From positions 1 through 52,352 of the forward strand of contig JAIPMN010019550.1 of the NCBI GenBank assembly GCA_020650975.1: a DNA stretch of 52,352 bases, in the 5' to 3' direction. Below, piece after piece: positions 1-12,800 of the stretch. The notes under the pieces were generated by a model. It made no database searches and was not told where the DNA came from. It saw only the letters and a program-made list of their open reading frames with translations. Position 1 is the stretch's first letter, and each line of letters opens with the position of its first letter. This stretch comes from Apostichopus californicus (lineage: Eukaryota; Echinodermata; Holothuroidea; Aspidochirotida; Stichopodidae). A program made the translations under genes and the position numbers.

Positions 1-100
1 GGACGGACGGACGGACGGACGGACGGACGGACGGACGGACGGACGGACGGACGGACGGACGGACGGACGGACGGATGGATGGATGGATGGATGGATGGAC
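1..100. repeat. GGAC/GGAT tetranucleotide microsatellite
   Basis: Eighteen GGAC units are followed by six GGAT units and one more GGAC, with no interruption. The repeat starts at the window edge, so its full length is unknown. The change from GGAC to GGAT is a clean block boundary rather than scattered substitutions. Confidence 0.98.
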
Positions 101-3100
101 AATGGTCACTTGCACTTCGCAGGTATAAGAACTGATTTGGATCCAACAACGATTTCTTCAAACTTACCTTACTTAAATAACATTTGTTCATATTAATTGG
201 TAACGTTCCAGTTTTCCATTGCATCTTGCAGCGCACAGTGTGTTACTCATGACCGTTGTTTGGCCCTCTTCAATAAATTGTCATTTGATCAATCTTTCGA
301 AAGCCTGCTGCATGATTCTTTTTTCAGTTTCTGTTAAATAACAGAACATTTCACTCTTAGTATAAAGAATCTGTAATTTACAGTAAAAGGTACTGACAAC
401 AAAATTCACACATATTTTATGAAATTTTTGGTAAGTCTTTAAAATTAAAATCAATAAGTAATTTTAAAGACTGCCCAAAATTGCATCTAAAATTTTCTGA
501 AACTTATTGACAGAACTTTTTTTTAATAAACATATACTAAGATAGTAGATTGCATGTACTCAACTCATCTATATTGGTTCAGTTTGAATATGTATGCTTT
601 CAACATATGTTATTACATATGCTGTCTGCTATCGGGATAAACAAACGTTAATAAGATTGTATAAGAGATATTGAATGATAATATTTACATTACGTCTGAG
701 TGGTTCAAGTTTCGGTTTCATTTTGGTTTTGCATAGAATTTCTTCGAGGTATTCTTCAAGATTTTATAAATTGACCTTTGTAATACCTTAATAATATTCT
801 TTCAAGAAACGTTACTGTTTCTTGAACCAATTATAAATAAGCTTAACAAAGTAAACTGAATGTAGGTGCAATTTTAAACACTGGCAAAGTTAACTTTGGA
901 CTCCGCCCGTTGAACAATAGTTGATGTACTATATTTCACAGATAACTAAAACAATACATAACTTGAACTTTAGTCTAGGTTATGGGCGTCCTTATGAATA
1001 AACCGTATAATCGTAATACACACACCTTGTAAGTAACGCATGAACATTCTACATACAATAGAACACAGAGTTAAAGTTGGGCCTCGCATAATGAGATATG
1101 TCCTTAAAGCAGTCATACACTACAAATAAAAGTAAGTATACATACTTGTGATTGTTCAACATTTGTTAATATCTGGCATGGTTCATTTCTATAAGCATCC
1201 TTGTTTTTCTTATCCTCGTTGACATTTATAAAGGCTTTTAAGTCACATATGACCAGACAGTACCCTGTCATTTATCCTACGTTTATGGGTGAGACATTAA
1301 CAATACATCATTTCACAATGTTTTGTTTCCAGTAAGTTCGGATTTACTGAGAAATGCTTAGGGTATAAACATGCACAAACGTCAAGTTAAGTTTTGATTA
1401 TTAAAGGTTCAGTGTACTTCTGTTTCTGTACAATTTCTTGTATCAGTAAAGTAACAAAATCCATCAGTTTAATTCAAATTAAATAGTTCACCTTCGTAAA
1501 TAATCTACTTCAAAATTGGTATAGACTGTTAAAAAAATACAATTGATCAAGCCTTGTTTAAGTGTTTCGAATTTTGCTAAAAACATAACAGATCATTTAA
1601 TTCGAAATTATTTGGATCGATTAAATGTGAAATGTATCGTATTATGCACGTGCCAAACGTTGTAAAAGAATAGCTTGACACGCTCGACGAGCGTACTTTA
1701 CGCTAAACAATGTATGTAGGTCTAAACGAACATCACCACGTTGAACGTGAATATTAATAGTTGTCACTCTTGGAAAGTAAACCCTTTGCATTTAATAGCG
1801 GGATCCTGATATTTACAAATCGTGCACACCTGTGTACTAGATGCAGTGGTCCACATTACCAACGATGCTTAGGACGGGCTGCATTGTAACTTGTTTATTA
1901 AATAAAATCGGTGTGTTGTTTAAGTGTTTACCCAGTGAACCCAAGGCGTTATAGAAGTTTTATAACTATGGCACGTGGGGTAGTTGAGTAATCTCGATTT
2001 ATTTGGTATTTAGTGTGTAGTGTTAGTTAGGTAAAATTCGATATTGAGTCCGAGGAGAACCTATTTGTCTGATGTACCTTTTACACTACATAAGTTGTCT
2101 CGTTGTCTTCCTGTGTACTGTACTGTCAGACCGTGTACACAGGCTAGGTTGATACCAGTGTATACGTAATTAGGGGTGATGTAGTACTTATTTGTCATAA
2201 ACATTCGTTTGTTACACGAGCTGCTGGATATTTCCTGGAGTGATTCTTCTTGATTTATGGTTGTGGGACTTTTTCGTGTGTATGTCTTCTTTGTGGTTAA
2301 ACTCGGGAACGAGATCCGAACATACACACTATAATATATTCCATGAGAAGTTTGGTCTGAAATTACTAATAGTTAAATCAAAAATGCGAACTAGATGGCA
2401 CATTCATAGTAATGATGAGGGACTGCGTTCACCGCTACTACCCAACGAAAAATTAAACAAAACTATAATCCATAGATGTTCAGATCTCATCCTTCGTTGG
2501 GGAAATATGACGTTATGATTACAACTCGCGCTATGATTCCATCACTTACGGAGGCACATCCTCCCATGCTAAGATTTACACCCACCAAGTTTGAAGTACA
2601 TAATATTTTAACGTGCGATAATGCTTCGTAAGCGATTGAATCCAGCTGATATCATGACTAAATATTTCGTTTAATTAATTTGATTTCAAGTCATATTTCC
2701 TACATTGCTTAGATCTTTAGGACCTTTGACCAATTACATCATCATATCACGAAGGAATAATAGTACATACTCATAAATACGCCCGATTACTCTGACACTT
2801 AACATTTAATTGGAGAGTCCTACACGTCTCACACAAATCTGTCCAAGTTTGATCTTTGAACCCAGTTGACGCATGACCTTTACATTAATTGACGTTAACA
2901 TTCATTAGTTTGATGCAAACCTTGAACGTCTCATTTCCTATTACGCAGTGATGCTTTCGGTCTTTTAGGTTTTTTTCGTTTCCCTTTTTTCACGTTTATA
3001 ATGACCGACATTTTTCACTATATAGCATTATAATTCACTGAGACACAAAAGCCAAACCCAAGCAAACACCAATAAAGCTTAAGATAAGTTTCGGACACTA

Positions 3101-3360
3101 CTTTGCACATATTTGGTTACACCTTCGTCGTGGTTTGAGATGGGTAGCAATTTATTAAGTAGCATTTTGTCCAATGACGCACATCTTATACTCTGTGTAC
3201 ATATAAAGAAAAGAGATCAATATTACAATGGTTACGTAAATGTTGTTTTAAAGTGTTACAGTTATTTGCTTCTGATTTTATTTAACTAGTTATCTCGCCT
3301 TTCATTATAAAACTTGATATTTTATTCAAATACTGGTCATTCGAATAATGGTTTTAATAT
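101..3360. other. Upstream non-coding stretch
   Basis: AT-rich sequence with stops in all frames. Short open frames around 2061-2518 overlap each other on opposite strands and show no recognisable domain or convincing exon boundaries. I see no RNA gene, no mobile element with ends, and no gene here. It probably holds the upstream regulatory region of the receptor gene that starts at 3814. Confidence 0.6.
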
Positions 3361-3370
3361 TATATAAATA
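3361..3370 (+). promoter_or_regulatory. Possible TATA box of the receptor gene
   Basis: TATATAAATA stands about 440 bases upstream of the first coding ATG. A transcript starting near 3395 could carry a 5' untranslated exon ending at ACAG|GTACTT (3539/3540) and spliced to the TTGTAG acceptor ending at 3778. AT-rich DNA produces such matches by chance, so this is only a candidate. Confidence 0.2.
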
Positions 3371-3813
3371 CGTCGGCTTGTGCGGTATTTTGTAATTCAC
3401 ATCTGAGGCAGTGGCAACATTATCTTCAAGTTGTATTCTCATACAACGATCTTTGCTAGCATCGTTGATTTGGGATTAGCTTGATAAAGTTGCATACATA
3501 ATTGTAAACTATGCTGGAAATGATTGACAAGCGTTTACAGGTACTTGAAAAGTGAACCCTTATTGCTGACTTATTTGAAAAAGCATTTCTTTTATAACGA
3601 TGTTCTGATATTAAAGGTTTCGTCAAGCAACCTTTAAAAAGTATTTCCAAACTCCCGATAAGCCATATGCTAACCGTTTACATATATGAATAAGCATGTA
3701 AAGAATTTTGCACATGCATTGATGACCGTTTATAACAATAACAGAAGTTCACATGATATTCTTTACACTTCATTGTAGCTTTTTTTCATGAAACAGATCC
3801 CAGTTCATCGAAA

Positions 3814-3846
3814 ATGTCCATTTCATTGAAAAAAGAGATGGATTTG
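3814..3846 (+). CDS. E1: start codon and first part of signal peptide
   Basis: ATG at 3814 gives MSISLKKEMDL, then donor TTG|GTAAGC. An earlier ATG at 3788 is in another frame and stops within 14 codons. The positively charged stretch here precedes the hydrophobic core in E2, as expected for a signal peptide. The exon may begin at 3779, after the TTGTAG acceptor-like site, if a 5' untranslated exon exists. Confidence 0.7.
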
Positions 3847-6800
3847 GTAAGCTTTATTTTTTTGCTTTGCTGTCTAAGATTAAAATCTGAGTCCTTTCCG
3901 ATTGTGGATTGGACTATTTCTATAAAGCTATAGATTTCACACAAAATGGGCTATCCAAATATCGTTAAGTTTGTCAGGACTCATTTTATAACAATGTTTG
4001 TTTTGAATGATATTTCACCTTCACTACTAATTTTATCACTTTCATCACTGACGTCCACCTTTAGGACAATATGTTGATAAGTTATATCCTCATAATATTT
4101 GTAGTAAGGTTCATAAATGGCAACGGGCTGTCTTTCAAGCATAATAAATTTGTTTTTGTTTTTCTTATTGGTTACAGGCTGCTGGTCTTGTTTTGCTGCT
4201 GGTGTCTTTTTGCACTGGTGCTTACGGTATGTAGAATTTTATATAATTTCATAACGAAAAGCCGACAACAATTTAGCTGAGGATCAAGTCAACATGCCGT
4301 TACATCTGCTTGAAACGAATATGGGTTACACTCCTCCATTTTAAACGTTTTTCTCGCAACGATATGCCACATTACCTGGCATATGGAAAACTCTTGTTAG
4401 ACACATACATCTATATCATATCACATCACAAACCGCACATCAGTAATAAATTTATTACAAATTAACCCATTGCGTAAGTTTATACCAGGTTCGTCACTTC
4501 CAGTTAGACGCGGGATCGAAGGGCCTACTGCCCCACCGGTTAAACGCCTAGAGCCCTGCTCGGTCTGAGACAACACCCGTACGTGCCGTTTTTCTCTTGG
4601 TCTCGAAAGGTGCTAGTTTCGTCCTAGGCGCCAAATGCAACATAAACGGCTGAGTGCTGTCATAATGAGTGGCCTAAATGAAACATCCAATTTAATCAAT
4701 AACTATGAATCTCAATAACCACAACAATATGGGGCAAATGTTAAATAGTTACAGTATATATTGAAGGAGAAATCCATCTGCTAGTAGTAATAACAAGTGC
4801 ACTACTAGCACACTGATTACTTTAACATGTTAAAATATGCAAACAGTATGCATAAGCGATATTATCCTCAATTGTGTCCTATAAGCTTGTTATTTTATAC
4901 ACTTTTTCCACTAATTTGAATGCTTAGGATCTTGTCATTCCCAGACGTACAATGACCGTACACCAGATGTACAGTGTACATATGCATACATATTTTATGT
5001 TATTTATTGCTAAGTATATTAGCTCCATCGGTATATTCCTGTACAGCGTATCCCGCATAAATAAATCAACTAGTAAAATAATTGGAAAGTGTAAACACAT
5101 ATAATGGACATGAGGTATAAATCATGTCCAGTACTGTATTGTGCACGTTAAAATGTGGTCACGTGTTGTAATTGTTTGGATCATTTGTTTGATGTCACTG
5201 TTTGTATTGTCATTCAGCTCAATGATTTATGTGGCACTGGAGTCGATTGATCAAATAGAAATATTCCCATGGTATTTGTAGCTGAATATTTAAAGGATAT
5301 ATGAAATTATTCACCTCGTGTAATTTATCTGGCGCCACCACCTAATCTCTCTGCATCTTGTTAAATACCGAATAAACACGCGGCTTACTGCGCACTACAC
5401 TTCAAACAGTAGGCCTCAACAGCTCTATGATATTAGAGTAAAGATTGTTGCTCGGCAACAGAGGTATCCATTTAGGGAAATCTGGAAGGGACATTACACT
5501 ATGACAACTACCCAGTAATTTAAACTGACAATAACACAAAAAATATGTTTGGTCGCGATACCCTTTGCAGTCCTAATCTGTTAAAATGTGAGAATTGCAG
5601 GTTTGCACTCTTGGCAAAAAAAATATCTTTATGTTAAGTTTACTGTTTTAACGCGATGCAATATATGTACGTAACGCCATCAATCTTAAGATAGCAATTA
5701 AACACACTGTCTTCCATCTAAAACAATGTAGTAAAATACTTTGAGTATGCGGAAACCATGAAATGTGTACGTTTACAAGGTAGAAATCTAGACAAAAAAA
5801 ATTGCAAAACGTCAAAAATCTGATGAATGAAACTCACGGTTTAAATATAAACAGTGGGGTCGAGAGTCAGTTCGTACCCGGGGTACACTTATGTCACTGG
5901 GCCTCCTTTTCTTCCATTTTTTAAGTCTTATTGTTTCCTAAATGATGTTATAAACATGCAAAAAAATAATCGATCCTCTATGTTTCCCGGTTTTATTGTT
6001 TATTTATCCCTGAAATGTGATATTACGTAGTAAAAGTACACTGTCAACTGGAACAAAAACTATAATGAACGGCTACTCCTGTAAGAATTGTGTAATGATC
6101 AAACCTAATCACACAGGTTTTACTGTTACACAAAACTGTAAGATTTACAATAGTTACTGTGTGTATCGGGTGAACGCTCAGTACATAAAATGGATATTTA
6201 ATTTCTTTTCCAGGCGCAGACGCCAATAATGAACTTGTATGTAAGGTAAACTACTTCTTGCATTATGATAGTACAGCTGTTATATCTTGTGAGTATGAAA
6301 GATCCTTCCTCACTGTAAGGTGGTATTTTAACGGAGCAAAAAAATCGTTCTTGCGATTTGATGGGGAAACTTTACAGAAACGTGGAAGTGGATATGACTC
6401 AGGAGAGTATGACATACAAGATGACGGTTCAATGGTTATAAAACGGACTGATGTGAAACACGAAGGCACATACAAAATAGCTGTTCTCCATTCAGACGGA
6501 TCATCGTCACAAGAAAACATTGCAATATTTATCATCGGTAAGTTGTTAAGATACGCAGTAAAGATTCTTACACTTGAAATTCCTTGTCATGTGATTTGTC
6601 ATGTCTACAGCTATATCCATGGTCCAGACGCAATATCCAAAACGCGTTTGGTAAGCCCTTTAAAATTATCTTTAATGTAAAGAAGTCTTTCTGAAAGAAA
6701 ATGATAGAAGGACATAAAGTGCTCATATATTAAAAATTGGTTTCTCATGGTCTTTAGTTATTTCAAAGAGACTAATGGCTTCTCAAATGCAGATATGTCA

Positions 6801-9800
6801 ACAATGTACTAAATATAGAGATTCCTGTTAGACTAAGCTTGTAAAGAAGCAACCATCCCTATAATGAACACACTTTAGGATGCGGTTATAGAGTCTACCT
6901 GCAAGAGTGTAAGAAAACTGGAACTATCTATGTTAACACCTAGAGAAATATGTAACTACTCTTATATACCCTTAACAAATTATCCCTATTTTCCGGACAA
7001 TGGAGAAACGCAAATATGTATATAATAATGATGTAGTTTAGAATGCAGTGGGAACGCGCAGCACCGTGTATAAGTAAGTGACATGTTCTATTGACAACGG
7101 GGCCAGTGCTAAAGTTCTTAAAATTACAGCTACCGAGACTCGTTTCTCACAAGTCAAGAAGCACTTAATATACAGCTGTGGTTTGCTAGCTGACGCTAAG
7201 ACTGCATAACCATATTGAATAGGGTATACTCTTGGTATTGATGTTCTAAGTGTCGTTTCAATGCTCCTTATTTCCAGTGCCCTTGAAGTCGCTAATTATA
7301 CATGACTGTGGAATGAGACGAATTGAATTGTGCCCGGGAGAACCATTTGAGGAAAGTTTTGATGTTATTCTGTGTATTGCAAAAGATTCTTGGCTTCCCG
7401 TAAACCTAACGTGGCAAACACTTGGTCCAAATGGCATAGCAGTAGATGTTTCTTCACAATATACATTAGTTCATAAACGTGATAATATTTCATCCCTTTT
7501 CACTTCAAGTTCGACAGTGATATATGAAAAGGAGTTATTTGTTTTACAAAAGTTTACATGCGTAGCATCCGACCGGGCTAACAAAACCTCTCTAACTAAA
7601 TCATTGTTAGTCAGTGGAGACTATCCCCTTTTAAGTTCATCTTTAGCAGAGAGAAGTGTCAACGAAGGAACATCATTTCAAATGAAATGTCCAGTTGAGT
7701 CTAAACATCTTGCTCAACTTTATGCCACTTTCTTTGATGGAATCAGCAAACTGCTTATGGAAACTAATACGACCACATCCCAGCAAGTATGTGTCGATGA
7801 ATCATGTCAATTAAAGAATGATACTATTGTATTGTTTGACAATGTATCACATAAACAAGAAGGTGTATATAGATGCATTTCCAGCGATGGCACCACTGCA
7901 GAAGGACATGTGTTAGATGTTACCGTACTGAGTAAGTGGTTACTATGTTTCTATCGTAATATTTTGCACAATGTCGCTGAATATACAAATGCTCAGAAAG
8001 CTTGTCATCAGAACTTATATATGGTAACATTAGAGTTACAATTTTAATATTAATCATATCATTATGACTTAAATTGCTTATGAACTGACTTTGAAAAAGA
8101 AAACGCAAAAGTGTATTTTAAGGAATTACACGTCCATATGTTGAATTGTAAACCGTATCATTTCCAAGGTTCACCAGCAAATGATGCAGTACACTTTGGA
8201 GGATGTTGATCAAATGAAGCATGTACAAATAATGGAACTAGATATATTAACTTGCTCGATCTCGGGGTTAAGGCCGCCAGTTGAGCTTACATTGACAACG
8301 GGTAATGATTCAAAAGTCAAGCTTACCAATCATCGACGAGGGAAAACAACTGATACTGAATCCGAGACTAGTGAATCATATTTGCCTTAGACAATCTAAG
8401 TATAGTGTAATGGAAGGATGTGGTTATAATTTATGATATGCAATTTAACATTTTCACACTTCTCGCTTTTTACTTCATAAAAAGAAAAGAAAGAAGTATT
8501 TGTATACCGATAATGAATCGAATAATGACAAACATCTCAATTAACGTTATAGTAATTACGCTTATAGAGTATGTGAAATACTTCATTATGGTTATTATTT
8601 GTATCTTTATACATCACTTGTACACAGAAATCAGAACAAACAAACAACTTGTGTTTTAATTAAGAAGCGACTTTTTATTATATTGGTGCGACATCTTTCC
8701 ACAGTTTCACCCGCTATTGCAGCAGTGAACATCGAAGGGTGTGAATCAACTGAATCATGCACACTTAATGGAACTAAAACAGGGATTTTATCTTGCTCGG
8801 TCTCGGGGTTTAGGCCTCCAGTTGAGCTTACAATGACAGATGATGATGATTCAAAACTAGAAGTCAAGCTCACCAATCCTCGACGAGAGACAACAACTGA
8901 TCCTGAATCCGGGACTAGTGAATCATATTTGACGGTAGACTATGCAATTATTGGATGCGATGGAACCGCCTCACTGACGTGTAGTGCTAGACCGGACAAG
9001 TTTGCTAGGAAGATTAAACCATCAAAAATAACTATAACCACGGGTAATCAAGTCTAAGATAATGAATATTGTCAGTACAGATAACAATATAGAACCTTTC
9101 GGCCATTCACAACGTAAAACAGAACATGTAATAATAGTTCATTTTAATAACTAATGAAAAAGAACTATTCCTTTTACTTTATTGTCATATTCCCTCAAGT
9201 TAGTACATAATATGTCTACAAAAAAAAATGATTAATTCATTGAATTTATATATTTTCTAATCGTGTACTATTTCCGACCTTTATTGCAGGCAAAGTGAAG
9301 TGCATGGATGATCCGGTGACAGAAAAGAAAGGGAAAGGAGGGCTTATTGCTGGCTTATTAGTTGTATTCGCAATAATAGCTGCGATTGTTGTATTCATTG
9401 TGATTTGGACTCGTAAGAAAGGTAAATATGTGTTTGTCAACTCAGCAGGACGATCGTTGAACCATAACGTTCAAAATAGAAGTTTTTCTTTATTCAAACT
9501 GCCAGTAATAAAATAATAAAATATCGCAGTCTTGGCACGTTGGATATCAACATGCCAGCGAGGGGAGAATTCAAAACAAATACAAATATCATATTCCGTT
9601 GGCAAATGTGACGGTTAAAGCTTTCATGCTAACGTGACTCCCCCTTGTTAAGCAAATGTAGCATACACACTGCACGTTTCTGGACATTTCATTTTCCTTC
9701 CTTTGAGTTGCATTGCAATCAGGTTTTTGTTTTCAAAGTTTATGCAAAGAATGTTGCAAGCACTTGCCGCCCCTTCTCCCTGAGCAGCTTGACCTGCAGT

Positions 9801-12800
9801 GGTACTAACATAGAGCAGCACGTAGTATTCTGCCAAATAAACTGACTAAACAGCATGTTATTGATAAAAAGAAAATGAACAACATCTACAGATTAACGTA
9901 AAATTACTCAATCTCAATTTACCACAGAATTTCTATTTTTCACGAAATTCCGACCTTTTGTATTCTTTACCAATAAACGACATCTAATATCAACATTTGA
10001 CCTAATTATCTCAAAGTTCCTCCCTGAATGTTGGTTTTTATATCAAAATGTTGACTATTTGTTCCTGAAAAAATGCTAAAAATGTCAACTTTATCTAATT
10101 TCGTCCATTTGGTATCAAAAACTTAACGATTTATTAATTAATTATTTTTCTTTTTTGAATGTTTTTGCTGATATAAATTTGAAGTAACAAGTCTATATTT
10201 TATATCGTAAGGGCGTGGACAGCTAGAAGGATAAAGAGACAAAATATACATGATAAGTGTATAAATGTCTTATGTACTGCACATTTCTTCGAAGCCATGT
10301 TAGAGCAAAGAGGGTGAAACTAAGACTCAACAAGTGCATTTCCTTGAAATTAGATTAATATGATGCCCTGATCTTCAAAAATATAATATCGTTGTATTGT
10401 GTCACCTATAGTTTGAATAATATCCGCACGCAAGGAAGCTTTATTACAGCTGACCATATGCATGTTAATTACTTTTCTTTCAGGAATCTCTAAGTCAGAA
10501 GAAACAGTAAGCTGTTTGCTACCTGTCGGACAAGCACAAACGGTACAAGCAGCCACAATATATATTTCGTTATTTGTTTACTTTTTAATATTTCTAAATC
10601 ATATGAATAATTGTTAGTGTGTTTATTTAAATACATTCAAATGCATAGTTTGCAGGGGAATTATTATCACAGTACACGGAGAGACTAACATTTTTCTTTA
10701 AGGGGGGGGGGAGCTCTGAATTTTTCTTTTAATTCATGGGTTACCTTTTTTTGGGCCATATTTAAGGCAAACAAACTTTGGCAGCAACATTAACCATTTT
10801 ATTCTCAACATGACCTTACCCCCCCCCCCCCCTTCACTCGAACCCTTTCCCCGTATAGTGTAGCTAAACGTGTTACCTTACTTTCAGAATGCTGACGAAA
10901 CCGATGTGGAGGTCGGAGTAGCAAGTACTAATGAAAAGAAAGAGAAGCAGGCGTTGTTATCTTCAAGCGTAAATCAGGTTTCGTTTGTTGTTTATATATT
11001 CTTTATGATATAGGCGTGCGTGTGAGTTTTGGACACCCAGAACTTTTCATATTTTTACATTGATGCTAACTACATATATGCTGTTTATGACTTATGTCAA
11101 GTATTCAAATGTGAACAACAACTTCATAACGGTGAATGAAATTATCAGTGCATGCTTAACTTGACATGTCTACATGTCTCCAATGAAATATTTACATATA
11201 TTGTGTAATAATGAATCGACTCAACACAGTCATTGCGCATATACAGTCGTATATACCAAATCGTTTGAGTACTAATCTCCCTAATGATGGGGATTTTAAT
11301 CTTCCGTTGTGCATATAATACTCTCTATGGGTTAATCATACCCTCTCACTTCTTTGTTAATAAAAAATAAAAATAAAAAATTGGAAAGAAGGAAGGACCT
11401 TCAACTGCATGAAATTGAAGGCAGTTGGCATTATTGAGATCGAAATTTAAAGCATTGGCTGCAGATATCATTTCATATGTTGTGCTTAAATTAAATACTC
11501 AATGATTCATGCTTGGTCAATTTCAGACAACGGATATGGCAGACACGGAAAGTAAAGACAAGAAGAAAGACACAAAACAAAAGGTACTCTTGGATTGATG
11601 ACGTAGTGAAGCACTGTATATTGCAAACTGTATCATTTATTAACATTTCAGTAATTTATGTTTTATATCATAGTAATATAGTAAAAGTACGGTAGTACTT
11701 TCATTACTCAGTTTGAAGAAAGAACACAATGACATCTTACCGAAAAATACTTTCCTAACTTTCAGAAAGTGAAAACGCCAGATAAGAAAAAGACAGAAAA
11801 GAGCAAAAGCACGAAACCAAAGGTAAACTTTCTTACAAAATGATCGCAGTGAGAACAATCGACATTAAAAATATACAGCGTTATAACAATTTTATATATC
11901 TTTCCAAATACGTTATGTTTGTGAGTAGCTTTCTAACTCACGTCTTGTTTACGAGTCACAAATTACACAAGTTTATTTCACAACTTTCTTCCATCAGAGT
12001 GATAAGGCACAGAAAAAGTTGCAGGTAAGAAAACATATGAAGTGTTTAAGGTGTACTTTGCCTTCAGTTTACAATACACTTAAATAAACATACAATTTGA
12101 AATAACTATTTGCTGAAGTGTTTTATGCAGTATATTTGACAGTAATAGGACCACACGGTAAAATTTAACATTCATTTAACCTCCAGGAAGAATTTCATAA
12201 GAAGTTTCATGCTATTTTTGAAATGGAATCACAGGTGAGGTTTTTGTTTCCTTTTAATAAAAAGCGTTCTCTTGTTTGCAAGTTAATATTCAACTGTAGG
12301 TCATGTGTATTGTCACGGACACCCGCCACTAATAATTCTCGGCAAAAGGCCTATACATCAAATATTTCAACGTTTAATCTTTTCTTGTACACTGGGCAAA
12401 TATGTTATTATTTTTTCGAAAACTCGTTGATTTGAGATATACAAATCATGTACGTTCTGTGTGAATAGCCATATAATCAAGTTGGTCCTGCACCATCAAT
12501 AACACTGATGTTTCTTTCTTAGGAGACGGTAACATATTTGTTATTTATCTAACAGGTCCACAAAGAACGGTTCAAAGAAGAACTAGAGACGTTTATTGCG
12601 AAGCACGGGGTATGCGTTTTGGATTTTTTATGAACTAGAACATTTTAATGAAACACATGCAGGTACTGCCAACAATGTGTGACGTAGCAAATCCCTTTGT
12701 GAAAAATGCGTCATTTCTACTCAGTCAATAACAAAACCTTCAAATCTGATATTACCGCGATGGGGTATTGTGTATTGTTAGAATGATAGAAAAGCGTTGA

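Noticed and set aside
2061..2518. Two overlapping open frames of about 90 codons on opposite strands
   Set aside because: No domain, no exon-like boundaries and unremarkable composition; random open frames are expected in AT-rich intergenic DNA.
8420..8659. 79-codon Ile-rich open frame that looks like a membrane segment
   Set aside because: It lies in the intron between the dead and live Ig exons and has no splice support; hydrophobicity comes from AT-rich codons.
9645..9845. Overlapping open frames on both strands in intron 6
   Set aside because: No pattern matching the gene and no good splice flanks.
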